In this document: in pieces, positions 8,001-14,270 of the stretch
Layout of the letters: each line of letters opens with the position of its first letter
How positions within the stretch are numbered: the stretch's first letter is position 1
DNA from: Clostridia bacterium
Lineage (GTDB): Bacteria > Bacillota > Clostridia > Oscillospirales > CAG-272
Assembly: GCA_900768535.1 (NCBI GenBank)
Contig: CAAGDE010000019.1
Location: forward strand, 1-14,296
Direction of reading: 5' to 3'
Length of the DNA stretch: 14,296 nt
Translations under genes and position numbers: made by a program
Notes under the pieces: model-generated
The model's input: only the letters and a program-made list of their open reading frames with translations
What the model was told of the DNA's origin: nothing
The model's database searches: none

Positions 8001-8053
8001 CGGTGACCCTGACGGTCAAGCCGTATGAAATCGTTACGCTGAAGGTGCGGTGA
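5030..8053 (+). CDS. GH38 alpha-mannosidase
   Basis: Retaining, zinc-dependent alpha-mannosidase of glycoside hydrolase family 38, 1007 aa, a usual length for bacterial members. There is no signal peptide, so it acts in the cytoplasm on imported manno-oligosaccharides. An N-terminal beta-rich region (about 1-220) precedes the catalytic barrel. H237-x-D239 in GHTHIDCAWKW are zinc ligands, D349 in WVPDVFGY is the expected nucleophile and zinc ligand, and H571 in NQFHDIIPGSSI completes the site. A middle helical region and C-terminal beta domains typical of GH38 follow. AGAAAGGA lies just upstream of the ATG. It is the third gene of the operon and the clearest pointer to alpha-linked mannose as substrate. 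The linkage preference cannot be read from sequence. Confidence 0.95.
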   Translation: MDFLKDKIRVTLRELEKYRKTLLTGVDGFTYLPCAPKTDNTLPAPDAGFVPFTGEDWSIGRDSHAWFYKHLVLPQEYRGRKVRFQVLTGTRGWNVNNPQFIVYVNGVLRQGLDVNHISLPLGTDGEYELYLYAYSGALAQDLKFFPSVYVTDEAVEKLWYDLRVPFELLDCLNPLGKEYADILGYLNRAVNCLDLRQAPDGGFAESVRAADEVLEKEFYGDWCRTQEKSVICVGHTHIDCAWKWTLAQTREKVQRSFSNVLTNMEAYPEYTFMQSQPLLYRYIKEEAPEIYEGIREKIREGRWEAEGAMWVESDCNLPGGESFVRQFLYGKQFFRDELGVDSRVFWVPDVFGYTAALPQIMKKSGVDYFVTSKLSWNEKNRYPYDIFKWRGIDGSEVNAYFLTSQERTGQSPTGYRNRTNYNAHPTAKYITGTFDRMQQKNLTDAVLLPFGAGDGGGGPTRDDLEQLRRLSRGMRSCPQAKPGRVRAFLENLFDANRDNPYLPTWEGELYFELHRGTLTSIAKNKRNNRQSEFLLQNAEQLSVAAECLLGAAYPAGELHGAWLTVLTNQFHDIIPGSSIDEVYQVSDADYEAVRTTGERIVREKLAALAEKIGTRGGVLVWNPHGCLHRGEVRVGNELVYVDGIPAKGWCVTEPVRTNGSIRVDADGMENDFFRVELDGNAVITRIYDKQNDREVLRPGTKGNRLVAFEDFPKDYDAWEITEYYTEKSWEIDDVQRVTPVRDGVRAGLRVERKFLSSTVTQTVWLYEHTPKIDFETDADWHEHHLLLKALFDTDIHTARATCNIQFGNLERSTLKNTTWDTARFEVLAHRFADLSEGNYGVALMNDCKYGYSFGDGQIGLSLIKCATDPNPVADIGAHRFTYSLYPHAGSVEQSDVQALSYALNQPMTATEIGEQTGDLPERFSLVSVDRENVIPETVKAAEDGSGTIVRLYESANSRTRVAVRFGIPAARVTVCDLQENELESLPVQDGAVTLTVKPYEIVTLKVR

Positions 8054-8058
8054 TCGCC

Positions 8059-9321
8059 ATGCGAAAGGTTGCCGCCGCGCTGCTTGCCGTCCTCCTCGTG
8101 CTTTGCGGGGCGGCTGGCTGTGCGAAGCAGGAAGGAGAGAGGGAAACTGTGGAACAGACCGAACCGTTGACAGACGGAACCGGGACCGCCGCGCCGGTCA
8201 CGCTGACCGCGCTGCGCCTGGGCGGCGTGGAGATTGCCGACTTCCGGATTATCTACGCCGAAAGCGAATGGACGTCCGCTGTGGAGACCTACGGGAACGC
8301 ACTGCGGTTTGTGCCGGATTGCGACCGGCTGACTGCCGAGCGGCTTGCCGGGGTCATCCGGGAGGCGGTTGGCGCGGAGGTTCCGGTTGCAAAGGATACC
8401 GAAACCGAGCCGGCTGCGCATGAGATTCTGGTCGGCGGCACCAACCGCGGCGTCGGCGTGGAGATCTCCGACCCGGACAGCTATCTGGTTGCGCTGACGG
8501 ACGGAAAGCTGACGGTTCGCGGCGGGGCGCCGGGCACGACCTGGCACGCGGTTGACGCCATTGCGGAATGGCTGGAAAAACAGCGTGCGGCAGGCACACA
8601 GGAGCCGGATTTTGCGTCCGGCAGCCGCCTGCACGGCAGCTACAGCCTGAAAAAGATTGCCTGCGTGGGGGACAGCATCACCCATGGCTCAGGATCGGGC
8701 GACCCGGTGCTGTTTTCCTATCCGTCGGTGCTGGGGCGCATCCTCTGGCAGGAGTGCCTGGTGTACAACTTCGGGCACGGCAGCCGCACGGTGCGTGACG
8801 ATGCGGAGCGCTACAACCGCGACCTGGGCGGGATCGAGAACTGCGGATACCGCAATTCCAGCACTTACCGTCGACTGATGGCAAGCACGGTCCGGTTTGA
8901 CCTGGTGCTGCTGATGCTGGGGACCAACGACAGCTATCTTGTCCCCGGAGATTGGACCGCCGCGGACGATGCAAAGTTCCTTTCCTGCCTGCGCGGGCTT
9001 GCGGACGATCTTCGCGGGCACAGCCGGAACGCGGAGATTGTGCTGATGAACTGCCCGACCTATTACGGCAGCAGCGGCTGGTCCAAGCCGCACACCCGCG
9101 ACCTGCAAAAGCTCTGCGCCGAGCAGATGGCTGCGGACGGCTACCCGGTCCGGCTCTACAATATGTGCCTGTTTACCGAACAGAAGATGGGGAGCCGGAT
9201 GTTTGCGGACGGACTTCACCCGAACAACCGGGGCTATGCCGCCATGGCAGAGGGGGTCTCGGAGCTGGTGCGTGCGGTTTTGGAGGACGGACAGAATCCG
9301 TATCTGATTCCGCTCAAATAA
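8059..9321 (+). CDS. SGNH/GDSL hydrolase lipoprotein, paralogue 1
   Basis: Exported esterase-type hydrolase, 420 aa from the ATG at 8059. AAGGTG lies about 10 bp upstream. A GTG at 8050 overlapping the mannosidase stop is the alternative start. The signal peptide ends in a lipobox (A-A-G-Cys21). A T/E-rich spacer (about 25-45) leads to an alpha/beta domain (about 50-175) with EILVGGTNR and GGAPGTTWHAVDAI, resembling the small N-terminal domain of some glycosidases (GH67N/GH20b-like). The SGNH domain then has all four blocks: S206 (GDSIT), G239 (NFGHGSRT), N290 (GTND) and D384-x-x-H387 (DGLHPN). The likely role is removing acyl groups such as acetyl from a glycan at the cell surface (inference). 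It lies 5 bp after the mannosidase and 16 bp before its paralogue. Confidence 0.9.
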   Translation: MRKVAAALLAVLLVLCGAAGCAKQEGERETVEQTEPLTDGTGTAAPVTLTALRLGGVEIADFRIIYAESEWTSAVETYGNALRFVPDCDRLTAERLAGVIREAVGAEVPVAKDTETEPAAHEILVGGTNRGVGVEISDPDSYLVALTDGKLTVRGGAPGTTWHAVDAIAEWLEKQRAAGTQEPDFASGSRLHGSYSLKKIACVGDSITHGSGSGDPVLFSYPSVLGRILWQECLVYNFGHGSRTVRDDAERYNRDLGGIENCGYRNSSTYRRLMASTVRFDLVLLMLGTNDSYLVPGDWTAADDAKFLSCLRGLADDLRGHSRNAEIVLMNCPTYYGSSGWSKPHTRDLQKLCAEQMAADGYPVRLYNMCLFTEQKMGSRMFADGLHPNNRGYAAMAEGVSELVRAVLEDGQNPYLIPLK

Positions 9322-9337
9322 CGATAGGAGAATGAAA

Positions 9338-10585
9338 ATGCGAAAACTGATGATTCTGACCGCACTCATCCTTTGCATGGGATGCCTGCTGGGTGCTTGC
9401 AGGAACAGCGGAAACGAGGAGAACTCCATGAAAACAGAGGAACCGACCCCGGAGCAGCCGACCGATGCCGTAACCGAACCGGCAACCGAAGAGCCGAAGC
9501 TGGAGAAGCTGACCGTCGGCGGCGCGGAGCTGAGCGAATACACCATCGTCTACGCGCGCAACAGCTACTACAAGGTGCTCAGCGGCATCCGCGATCAGCT
9601 CAAGGGGGACTATGATTTCGACCACCTGACCGCCCAGCGGCTGGCGGATCTGATTTACGAGCGCTTCGGTGTCCGCATGACCGTGGCGCAGGATACCAAA
9701 ACGAAAGCCGGAGAGAAAGAGATTCTGATCGGCAAAACCAACCGGAAGCTGCATTCCGAAACGCTGGGCGCCGATGATTATACCGTGTCGCTGACCGAGG
9801 GCAAGCTGGTGGTCTGCGGCGGCGCGTTCGGCACGACCTGGCACGCAATCGATGCAATTGAGGCATGGCTGGCGCAGAAGGCGCAGGACGGCAAGACCGC
9901 CGATTTCACCGCCGCCGACAGCATCACGGGGACCTATCATCTCAAAACCGTTGCCTGCATCGGCGACAGCATCACCTACGGTGCCACCTCGACCGACCCG
10001 CAGTATCTCTCCTTCCCGGCGAATATGCAGCGGATCCTTTGGCATGACTACCGGATCACCAACTACGGTCACAGCGGCAAGACCATGCGCGACGACCTGC
10101 AGGACTCCTACATGGCAACCGAGACCTGGCAGAGACTGCTGGCGGACCGGACCGGGTACGATCTGGTGCTCCTGATGCTGGGAACCAACGACAGCCACCG
10201 CGATCCGGATTGGGACGCCGAGGATGACAGCCGCTTCAAGCGGAGCTGTAAAACCCTGCTGAAGGCGGTGAAGGAGAAGAACCCGAACGCGACGTTTGTG
10301 ATGATGAACTGCCCGAAATACTTTGACCCCAACGGCAAATTCGCATCGCCGCACATCCGTGAATTGCAGCTGGAGACCGCAAAATGGCTGAACGCGGGCG
10401 GCTTCCGCATCCTGTTCTACGATATGTACAGCTTTACCGAAAAGGAAATGGGCGCATCGCTCTTCCCGGACAATCTGCATCCCGGAGACGCCGGCTACGT
10501 CGTGATGGGAAAAGGCGTGGCACAGCTGGTGCGCGCGGTGACGGAGAACGGAAAGAACCGCTATCTTGTGAATTTGGGGGCATGA
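9338..10585 (+). CDS. SGNH/GDSL hydrolase lipoprotein, paralogue 2
   Basis: Second copy of the same architecture, 415 aa. I chose the ATG at 9338 because AGGAG (9326-9330) is 7 bp away. The ATG at 9332 would leave only one base. The signal peptide ends L-L-G-A-Cys21. A spacer rich in E, P and T (about 34-53) precedes the alpha/beta domain (EILIGKTNR, GGAFGTTWHAIDAI) and an SGNH domain with S211 (GDSIT), G244 (NYGHSGKT), N284 (GTND) and D378-x-x-H381 (DNLHPG). Paralogues 1 and 2 align along their whole length, sharing LVLLMLGTNDS and FTExxMG, so a tandem duplication is clear. The loops next to the active site differ, as if the two have different acyl or sugar targets. Confidence 0.9.
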   Translation: MRKLMILTALILCMGCLLGACRNSGNEENSMKTEEPTPEQPTDAVTEPATEEPKLEKLTVGGAELSEYTIVYARNSYYKVLSGIRDQLKGDYDFDHLTAQRLADLIYERFGVRMTVAQDTKTKAGEKEILIGKTNRKLHSETLGADDYTVSLTEGKLVVCGGAFGTTWHAIDAIEAWLAQKAQDGKTADFTAADSITGTYHLKTVACIGDSITYGATSTDPQYLSFPANMQRILWHDYRITNYGHSGKTMRDDLQDSYMATETWQRLLADRTGYDLVLLMLGTNDSHRDPDWDAEDDSRFKRSCKTLLKAVKEKNPNATFVMMNCPKYFDPNGKFASPHIRELQLETAKWLNAGGFRILFYDMYSFTEKEMGASLFPDNLHPGDAGYVVMGKGVAQLVRAVTENGKNRYLVNLGA

Positions 10586-10589
10586 GACG

Positions 10590-11462
10590 ATGCTTTACAC
10601 ACTGAAAAGCAGTCACATGACCGTGACGGTCAACAGCCGCGGCGCCGAGCTTTGGTCGCTGATGCGGGACGGGAACGAGTATCTCTGGCAGGGCGATCCG
10701 GACTACTGGAGCGGACGTGCGCCGGTGCTGTTTCCCGTCTGCGGGAGGCTGTACGGCGGGAAGTACCGGTACGCCGGGCAGGAATACTGCCTGCCGATTC
10801 ACGGCTTTGCAAAGGATTCCGAATTTGCGGTCACTGCCGCAGAGGACGCGCTGACCTGCGTTCTGGAGGCGGATGACGCAACCCGCGCGGTTTATCCGTT
10901 TGATTTCCGGCTGACGGTGGTCTACCGCCTGAAAAACGACCGCACCCTTTGCGTGGAGAGCACGGTCACAAATACCGGGAAAGGGGAACTGCCGTTTTCC
11001 TTGGGCGCACATCCGGGCTTCCGGGTGCCGCTGCGGGAGGGGGAGCGGTTTGAGGACTGCTATCTGCGCTTTGCGGGCGGAACCGTTCCGCGCCGGCTGA
11101 TCTTTTCCGATACCTGTTTTCAGACCGGGGAGACCGCGGATTTCCCGCTCATTGACGGCGATCTGCTGCTTTTGCGGCACGAGCTGTTCGACCGGGACGC
11201 GATCTTTCTGGAGAACACCGGCGGCCGGGTTCTGCTGAACACCAAAAAGCACAGCCGGGAGGTTTCGGTACGCTTTGGGGATTTTCCCTATCTCGGACTC
11301 TGGCACCGACCGCATACCGATGCGCCGTACCTGTGCATTGAGCCGTGGGCGGGGCTTCCGTCCCGCGACGGAACCGTGGATGATCTTGCAACCAAGGACG
11401 CAATGCTCCGTCTCGGCACGGGGGAAGAGAAAACGCTGACCTACGAGGTGAGCTTGCGTTAA
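10590..11462 (+). CDS. aldose 1-epimerase family protein (LacX-like)
   Basis: Cytoplasmic mutarotase-type protein of 290 aa, the usual length of the LacX-like branch. It would interconvert alpha and beta anomers of a released sugar, here plausibly mannose freed by the GH38 enzyme. Landmarks are H71 (PIHGFAKDSEF), catalytic H141 (GAHPGF) and catalytic E251 (CIEPWAG), with a beta-sandwich pattern throughout. It starts 4 bp after the second SGNH gene, the last member of the operon, and is followed by terminator-like hairpins. Some LacX relatives act on sugar phosphates, so the exact substrate is open. Confidence 0.88.
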   Translation: MLYTLKSSHMTVTVNSRGAELWSLMRDGNEYLWQGDPDYWSGRAPVLFPVCGRLYGGKYRYAGQEYCLPIHGFAKDSEFAVTAAEDALTCVLEADDATRAVYPFDFRLTVVYRLKNDRTLCVESTVTNTGKGELPFSLGAHPGFRVPLREGERFEDCYLRFAGGTVPRRLIFSDTCFQTGETADFPLIDGDLLLLRHELFDRDAIFLENTGGRVLLNTKKHSREVSVRFGDFPYLGLWHRPHTDAPYLCIEPWAGLPSRDGTVDDLATKDAMLRLGTGEEKTLTYEVSLR

Positions 11463-11471
11463 CAGAACTCC

Positions 11472-11515
11472 GAGAAGGGGATCCGGATGCCGGCAGGCGG
11501 TCGGATCTCCTTCTT
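11472..11515 (+). terminator. hairpin after the mannoside operon
   Basis: A 14-bp imperfect stem, GAGAAGGGGATCCG with CGGATCTCCTTCTT (one G-T pair), encloses a GC-rich loop. It starts 10 bp after the epimerase stop. The following bases are only modestly T-rich, so it may act with the second hairpin at 11600-11631. Confidence 0.55.
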
Positions 11516-11599
11516 GTATCTGTCTCCCGGTTTGCGTTCCGGAAAGAAACATCAGCCGCCGTCATCCCGGAGGTTGCGTTGATTACGGGAAGGTAACCT

Positions 11600-11631
11600 G
11601 ACGGGCAAATGCCGTCTCCTTTGGTTTTTTT
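11600..11631 (+). terminator. second terminator-like hairpin with T-tract
   Basis: GACGG(g)CA pairs with TGCCGTC (11600-11616). A T-rich tail follows, including seven T residues at 11625-11631. The rest of the 11463-11703 gap shows no gene that I can support. Confidence 0.4.
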
Positions 11632-11642
11632 GGAAAAAAGGC

Positions 11643-11671
11643 TTGCAATTGTGCGCCGGGAATGGTATAAT
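11643..11671 (+). promoter_or_regulatory. sigma-A-type promoter of the phosphodiesterase-transporter operon
   Basis: TTGCAA (11643-11648), a 17-bp spacer and a perfect TATAAT (11666-11671) lie 32 bp before the ATG at 11704. This shows that the following two genes have their own start, separate from the mannoside operon. Confidence 0.75.
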
Positions 11672-11703
11672 GATAGGGATTTGACTTGACGGAGGGAAAG
11701 CGA

Positions 11704-12474
11704 ATGATTTATCAGGCACACAAGGGAGTCAGCTCGGATTTTCCGGAGAACACCATGCGCGCGTACCGCGCCGCAGTGGAGGAAGGCTACGGCATCATCG
11801 AATGCGACCCGAAGGTGACGCGGGACGGGACGATCGTCCTGCTGCACGACCGGACGCTGAACAGGACTGCCCGACTGCCGGGCGGGGAGCTTCTGCCCCG
11901 TGAGACGCAGATTGCCGATCTGACACTGGCACAGGCGCGGGAGCTGGATATGGGATTCTGGCGCGCACCGGCGTTTGCGGGGGAGCGGATTCCGACCCTG
12001 CGTGAGCTGCTGGCGCTTGCGGAGGAAAGCGGCATCCGGGTCAAGATTGACAATGTATGGCAGTCCTTCCCGGAGGCGGCACAGCAGACGCTGTTCCGGG
12101 AGCTCCGCGAAAGCCGCGCCGCCGTCGGTATGACCTGCAACTCGCCGGAGACGCTCCGGCTGGTGACGCGCGAGCTGCCGGCGGCGGAGCTGCATTACGA
12201 CGGCGGAGACCTTTCGCCGGAGCGGATTGCAGACGTCAAACGGATTGCCGCCGGGCGGAGGCTGACGGTGTGGGTCTGCTATGACAACGCCGCAACCGTG
12301 TGGTTCCGGGGAACAAAGGCGTCCCCGGAGCTTTGCAGCCGTCTGGCACGGGAGGCGGATGTCGGCGTCTGGATCCTGTCCGCAGCCAAAGAAGCGGAGG
12401 ACGCCCGGCGGTGGGGGGCAAACATCATTGAAACGAACGGAGAGATCAAACCCGACCATGAAACAGAACTGTAA
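11704..12474 (+). CDS. glycerophosphodiester phosphodiesterase family protein (GDPD)
   Basis: Hydrolyses glycerophosphodiesters to an alcohol and glycerol-3-phosphate, or a related phosphodiester. It is 256 aa, typical of cytoplasmic GDPDs, with no signal peptide. Motifs are H6-K7-G (AHKG), PENT (14-17), E33-x-D35 metal ligands (IIECDPKVTRDG), H48 (LLHD) and a C-terminal WGANIIETN. The usual Arg of HRG is Lys here, which I recall as a feature of some Clostridial relatives. I chose the ATG at 11704 because GGAGGG is 7 bp upstream; a TTG at 11686 is possible but lacks a site. Its last 17 bp overlap the MFS gene, so the two are probably coupled, and the transporter may bring in its substrate. 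Confidence 0.88.
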   Translation: MIYQAHKGVSSDFPENTMRAYRAAVEEGYGIIECDPKVTRDGTIVLLHDRTLNRTARLPGGELLPRETQIADLTLAQARELDMGFWRAPAFAGERIPTLRELLALAEESGIRVKIDNVWQSFPEAAQQTLFRELRESRAAVGMTCNSPETLRLVTRELPAAELHYDGGDLSPERIADVKRIAAGRRLTVWVCYDNAATVWFRGTKASPELCSRLAREADVGVWILSAAKEAEDARRWGANIIETNGEIKPDHETEL

Positions 12475-13642
12475 CCGGACCGTCGCCGCCTGCTTTGTCG
12501 GCTACATCGTTCAGGCAATCATCTGCACCTTTGCGCCGCTGCTGTTCGTTACCTTTTCGGACAGCTACGGCATTCCCATGACCAAAATCACCCTGCTGGT
12601 TACGGTCAATTTCCTTCTGCAGCTGTGCATCGATCTTTGCGCGGTGAAATTTGCCAAATACATCAGCTATCGCGCCATGGCGGTGGCGGCACAGCTGTTT
12701 GCCGGCGGGGGACTGATCCTTCTGACCGTCCTGCCGGATCTGCTTCCCGACCCGTTTGTGGGAATCCTGCTTTCCACTATGGTATATGCGGTGGGCGGCG
12801 GACTGCTGGAGGTCATCGTCAGCCCGATGGTGGAAGCCTGCCCCACGCCGAACAAGGAGCAGATGATGAGCCTGTTGCATTCGTTCTTCTGCTGGGGTCA
12901 GGTGGGGGCGGTGGCGCTCTCCACGGTCTTCTTTTCGACCGTCGGCATCGGGCACTGGCGTGTGCTTGCCCGCCTGTGGGCGCTGGTTCCGTTTGCCAAC
13001 GCGCTGAACTTTCTGACGGTGCCGATTTACCGTCCGGAGGGGGACGGCGGCGCGGGCATTCCGGTCAGACGGCTGACGGCAACGCCCGTGTTCTGGCTTT
13101 TCTTTGTAATGATGCTCTGTGCGGGCGCGAGCGAGGTCGCGGTGTCGCAGTGGGCATCGGCTTTCGCGGAGCGCGGGCTCGGCGTGAACAAAACGGTGGG
13201 GGATCTTGCCGGTCCCATGGCATTTGCCGTCTGCATGGGGGTGTCCCGTCTCATCTACGGCTTTTTCGGAAGCCGGTTGCGGCTGGAGCGGTTTATCCTC
13301 ATCAGTGCGTTGCTGTGCGTGGCGTCCTACCTTTGCATCGGATTTTCCCCGTCTCCGATCCTGGCGCTGGTCGCCTGCGGGATCTGCGGCTTCTCCGTGG
13401 GAATCTTTTGGCCCGGAACGCTCAGCGCGGCATCCGGTGCCCTGCCCGGCGGCGGAACCGCGATGTTTGCTCTGCTGGCGCTTGCGGGGGATGTCGGCTG
13501 TTCGGCGGGACCCACGCTTGCCGGACTGGTCGCCGGCGCCTGCGGGGACAATCTCCACCTCGGCATCCTTTCTGCCATCGCGTTTCCCGTTCTGATGCTC
13601 GGCGGCGCTTGCCTGCTGTTCCGCCGCAGACGCAGAACCTGA
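12458..13642 (+). CDS. major facilitator superfamily transporter
   Basis: Inner-membrane secondary transporter of 394 aa with about 12 hydrophobic segments in two halves separated by a short polar loop near residue 190, as in the MFS. Gly-rich helices and a basic C-terminal tail (RRRRRT) are visible. It broadly resembles the fucose-permease-like sugar branch (HSFFCWGQVGA), but the substrate is not readable. The start is the ATG at 12458. A frame extending back to 12281 reads Arg/Pro/Gly-rich residues out of frame with the GDPD gene and is not credible. It overlaps the GDPD by 17 bp. It could export or import a glycerophosphodiester, a sugar or a breakdown product. Confidence 0.88.
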   Translation: MKQNCNRTVAACFVGYIVQAIICTFAPLLFVTFSDSYGIPMTKITLLVTVNFLLQLCIDLCAVKFAKYISYRAMAVAAQLFAGGGLILLTVLPDLLPDPFVGILLSTMVYAVGGGLLEVIVSPMVEACPTPNKEQMMSLLHSFFCWGQVGAVALSTVFFSTVGIGHWRVLARLWALVPFANALNFLTVPIYRPEGDGGAGIPVRRLTATPVFWLFFVMMLCAGASEVAVSQWASAFAERGLGVNKTVGDLAGPMAFAVCMGVSRLIYGFFGSRLRLERFILISALLCVASYLCIGFSPSPILALVACGICGFSVGIFWPGTLSAASGALPGGGTAMFALLALAGDVGCSAGPTLAGLVAGACGDNLHLGILSAIAFPVLMLGGACLLFRRRRRT

Positions 13643-13666
13643 ATCAATCACATATCATCTGTCTAT

Positions 13667-13701
13667 AAAGGGAATTCATTTCGATCGAATCCCCTTTTTT
13701 T
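13667..13701 (+). terminator. intrinsic terminator of the GDPD-MFS operon
   Basis: AAAGGGAATTC pairs with GAATCCCCTTT (one mismatch, 9-nt loop). Seven T residues follow at 13695-13701, 25 bp after the MFS stop codon. Confidence 0.8.
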
Positions 13702-13722
13702 CTGTGTTTTCCGACAAAAACC

Positions 13723-13737
13723 AACACTGGAAGTGTT
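13723..13737. promoter_or_regulatory. perfect short palindrome upstream of the XRE gene
   Basis: AACACT-GGA-AGTGTT is a perfect inverted repeat in the 13702-13820 gap, followed by a T/C-rich tract. It may be an operator for the neighbouring regulator or a weak extra terminator. Either role is inference. Confidence 0.3.
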
Positions 13738-13779
13738 TTCTTCTTACAAATAGGATGTTCTTTTGCTTTGACGGAAAAT

Positions 13780-13796
13780 CTATACTATTAGTGTAG
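13780..13796. promoter_or_regulatory. candidate operator in the XRE promoter region
   Basis: CTATAC-TATTA-GTGTAG is an inverted repeat with one mismatched pair. It covers the most likely -10 region (TATACT or TATTAG) of the XRE gene, a position suited to autorepression. No clear -35 box is visible. Confidence 0.35.
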
Positions 13797-13820
13797 CTGA
13801 AATTCTGACGGGGGGCTTTT

Positions 13821-14180
13821 ATGGATTACCGTTCAATTGGAGCAAACATCCGGAAATACCGGAAAGCAAGAAAAATGACGCAGGAAACCCTGGCGGAACG
13901 CGCCGGGCTCAGCGTCAATTACATCGGTGCAATCGAACGCGGCGAAAAACTGCCTTCCCTGGAAACTTTTATCGAAATCGTCAATCGCATCGGCGTAACC
14001 ACCGACTGCATCCTCCAGGATGTCATAACCGCCAACTATGACCTCAAAGTCTCCATGCTCAACGAAAAGCTCTCCGGTCTCGGCCCCGAACAGCGTATGA
14101 TGGTCGAGGACGTCGTCGATGCCATGCTCACCTACATGAAAACCCCCGCCGATTTTACCGCTAAGAGGAGGATTCTTTGA
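13821..14180 (+). CDS. XRE/Cro-type helix-turn-helix regulator
   Basis: Small DNA-binding protein of 119 aa. The helix-turn-helix covers about residues 5-60 (IGANIRKYRKARKMTQETLA, then GLSVNYIGAIERGEKLPSLE), close to the SinR/phage Cro-CI type. A short helical C-terminal tail (about 75-110) could dimerise. GGGGGG lies about 5 bp before the ATG. It is a single gene with its own upstream palindromes, after a terminator and before repeat copy C, so its targets are not indicated by neighbours. No metallopeptidase or sensor domain is fused to it. Confidence 0.9.
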   Translation: MDYRSIGANIRKYRKARKMTQETLAERAGLSVNYIGAIERGEKLPSLETFIEIVNRIGVTTDCILQDVITANYDLKVSMLNEKLSGLGPEQRMMVEDVVDAMLTYMKTPADFTAKRRIL

Positions 14181-14186
14181 GGGGAA

Positions 14187-14270
14187 GACCTTGGGGCTCT
14201 GCCCCAAACCCCGCCTAAACCTTTCTTAGAAGAAAGGTTTAGGAATCCAAAGAATTTCACTGAGAAGGGC
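14187..14270 (+). repeat. structured dispersed repeat, copy C
   Basis: Begins GACCTTGGGGC, 6 bp after the XRE stop codon, in the same orientation as that gene. Hairpins TTGGGGC/GCCCCAA (14191-14207) and CCTAAACCTTTCTT/AAGAAAGGTTTAGG (14214-14243) are perfect. It is nearly identical to copy B, 12.5 kb away. After CTGAGAAGGG the sequence diverges from A and B, so the third hairpin is absent within the window. The remaining bases to 14296 show no feature. Confidence 0.85.

Noticed and set aside
11463..11703. Possible riboswitch or small RNA before the GDPD gene
   Set aside because: The hairpins present are explained as terminators, and the promoter lies only 32 bp before the ATG, leaving too short a leader for a riboswitch.
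11149..12459. Minus-strand open frame (436 codons) spanning the promoter gap at 11463-11703
   Set aside because: It is antisense to the epimerase and GDPD genes and crosses a strong plus-strand promoter and terminator hairpins. No domain is visible.
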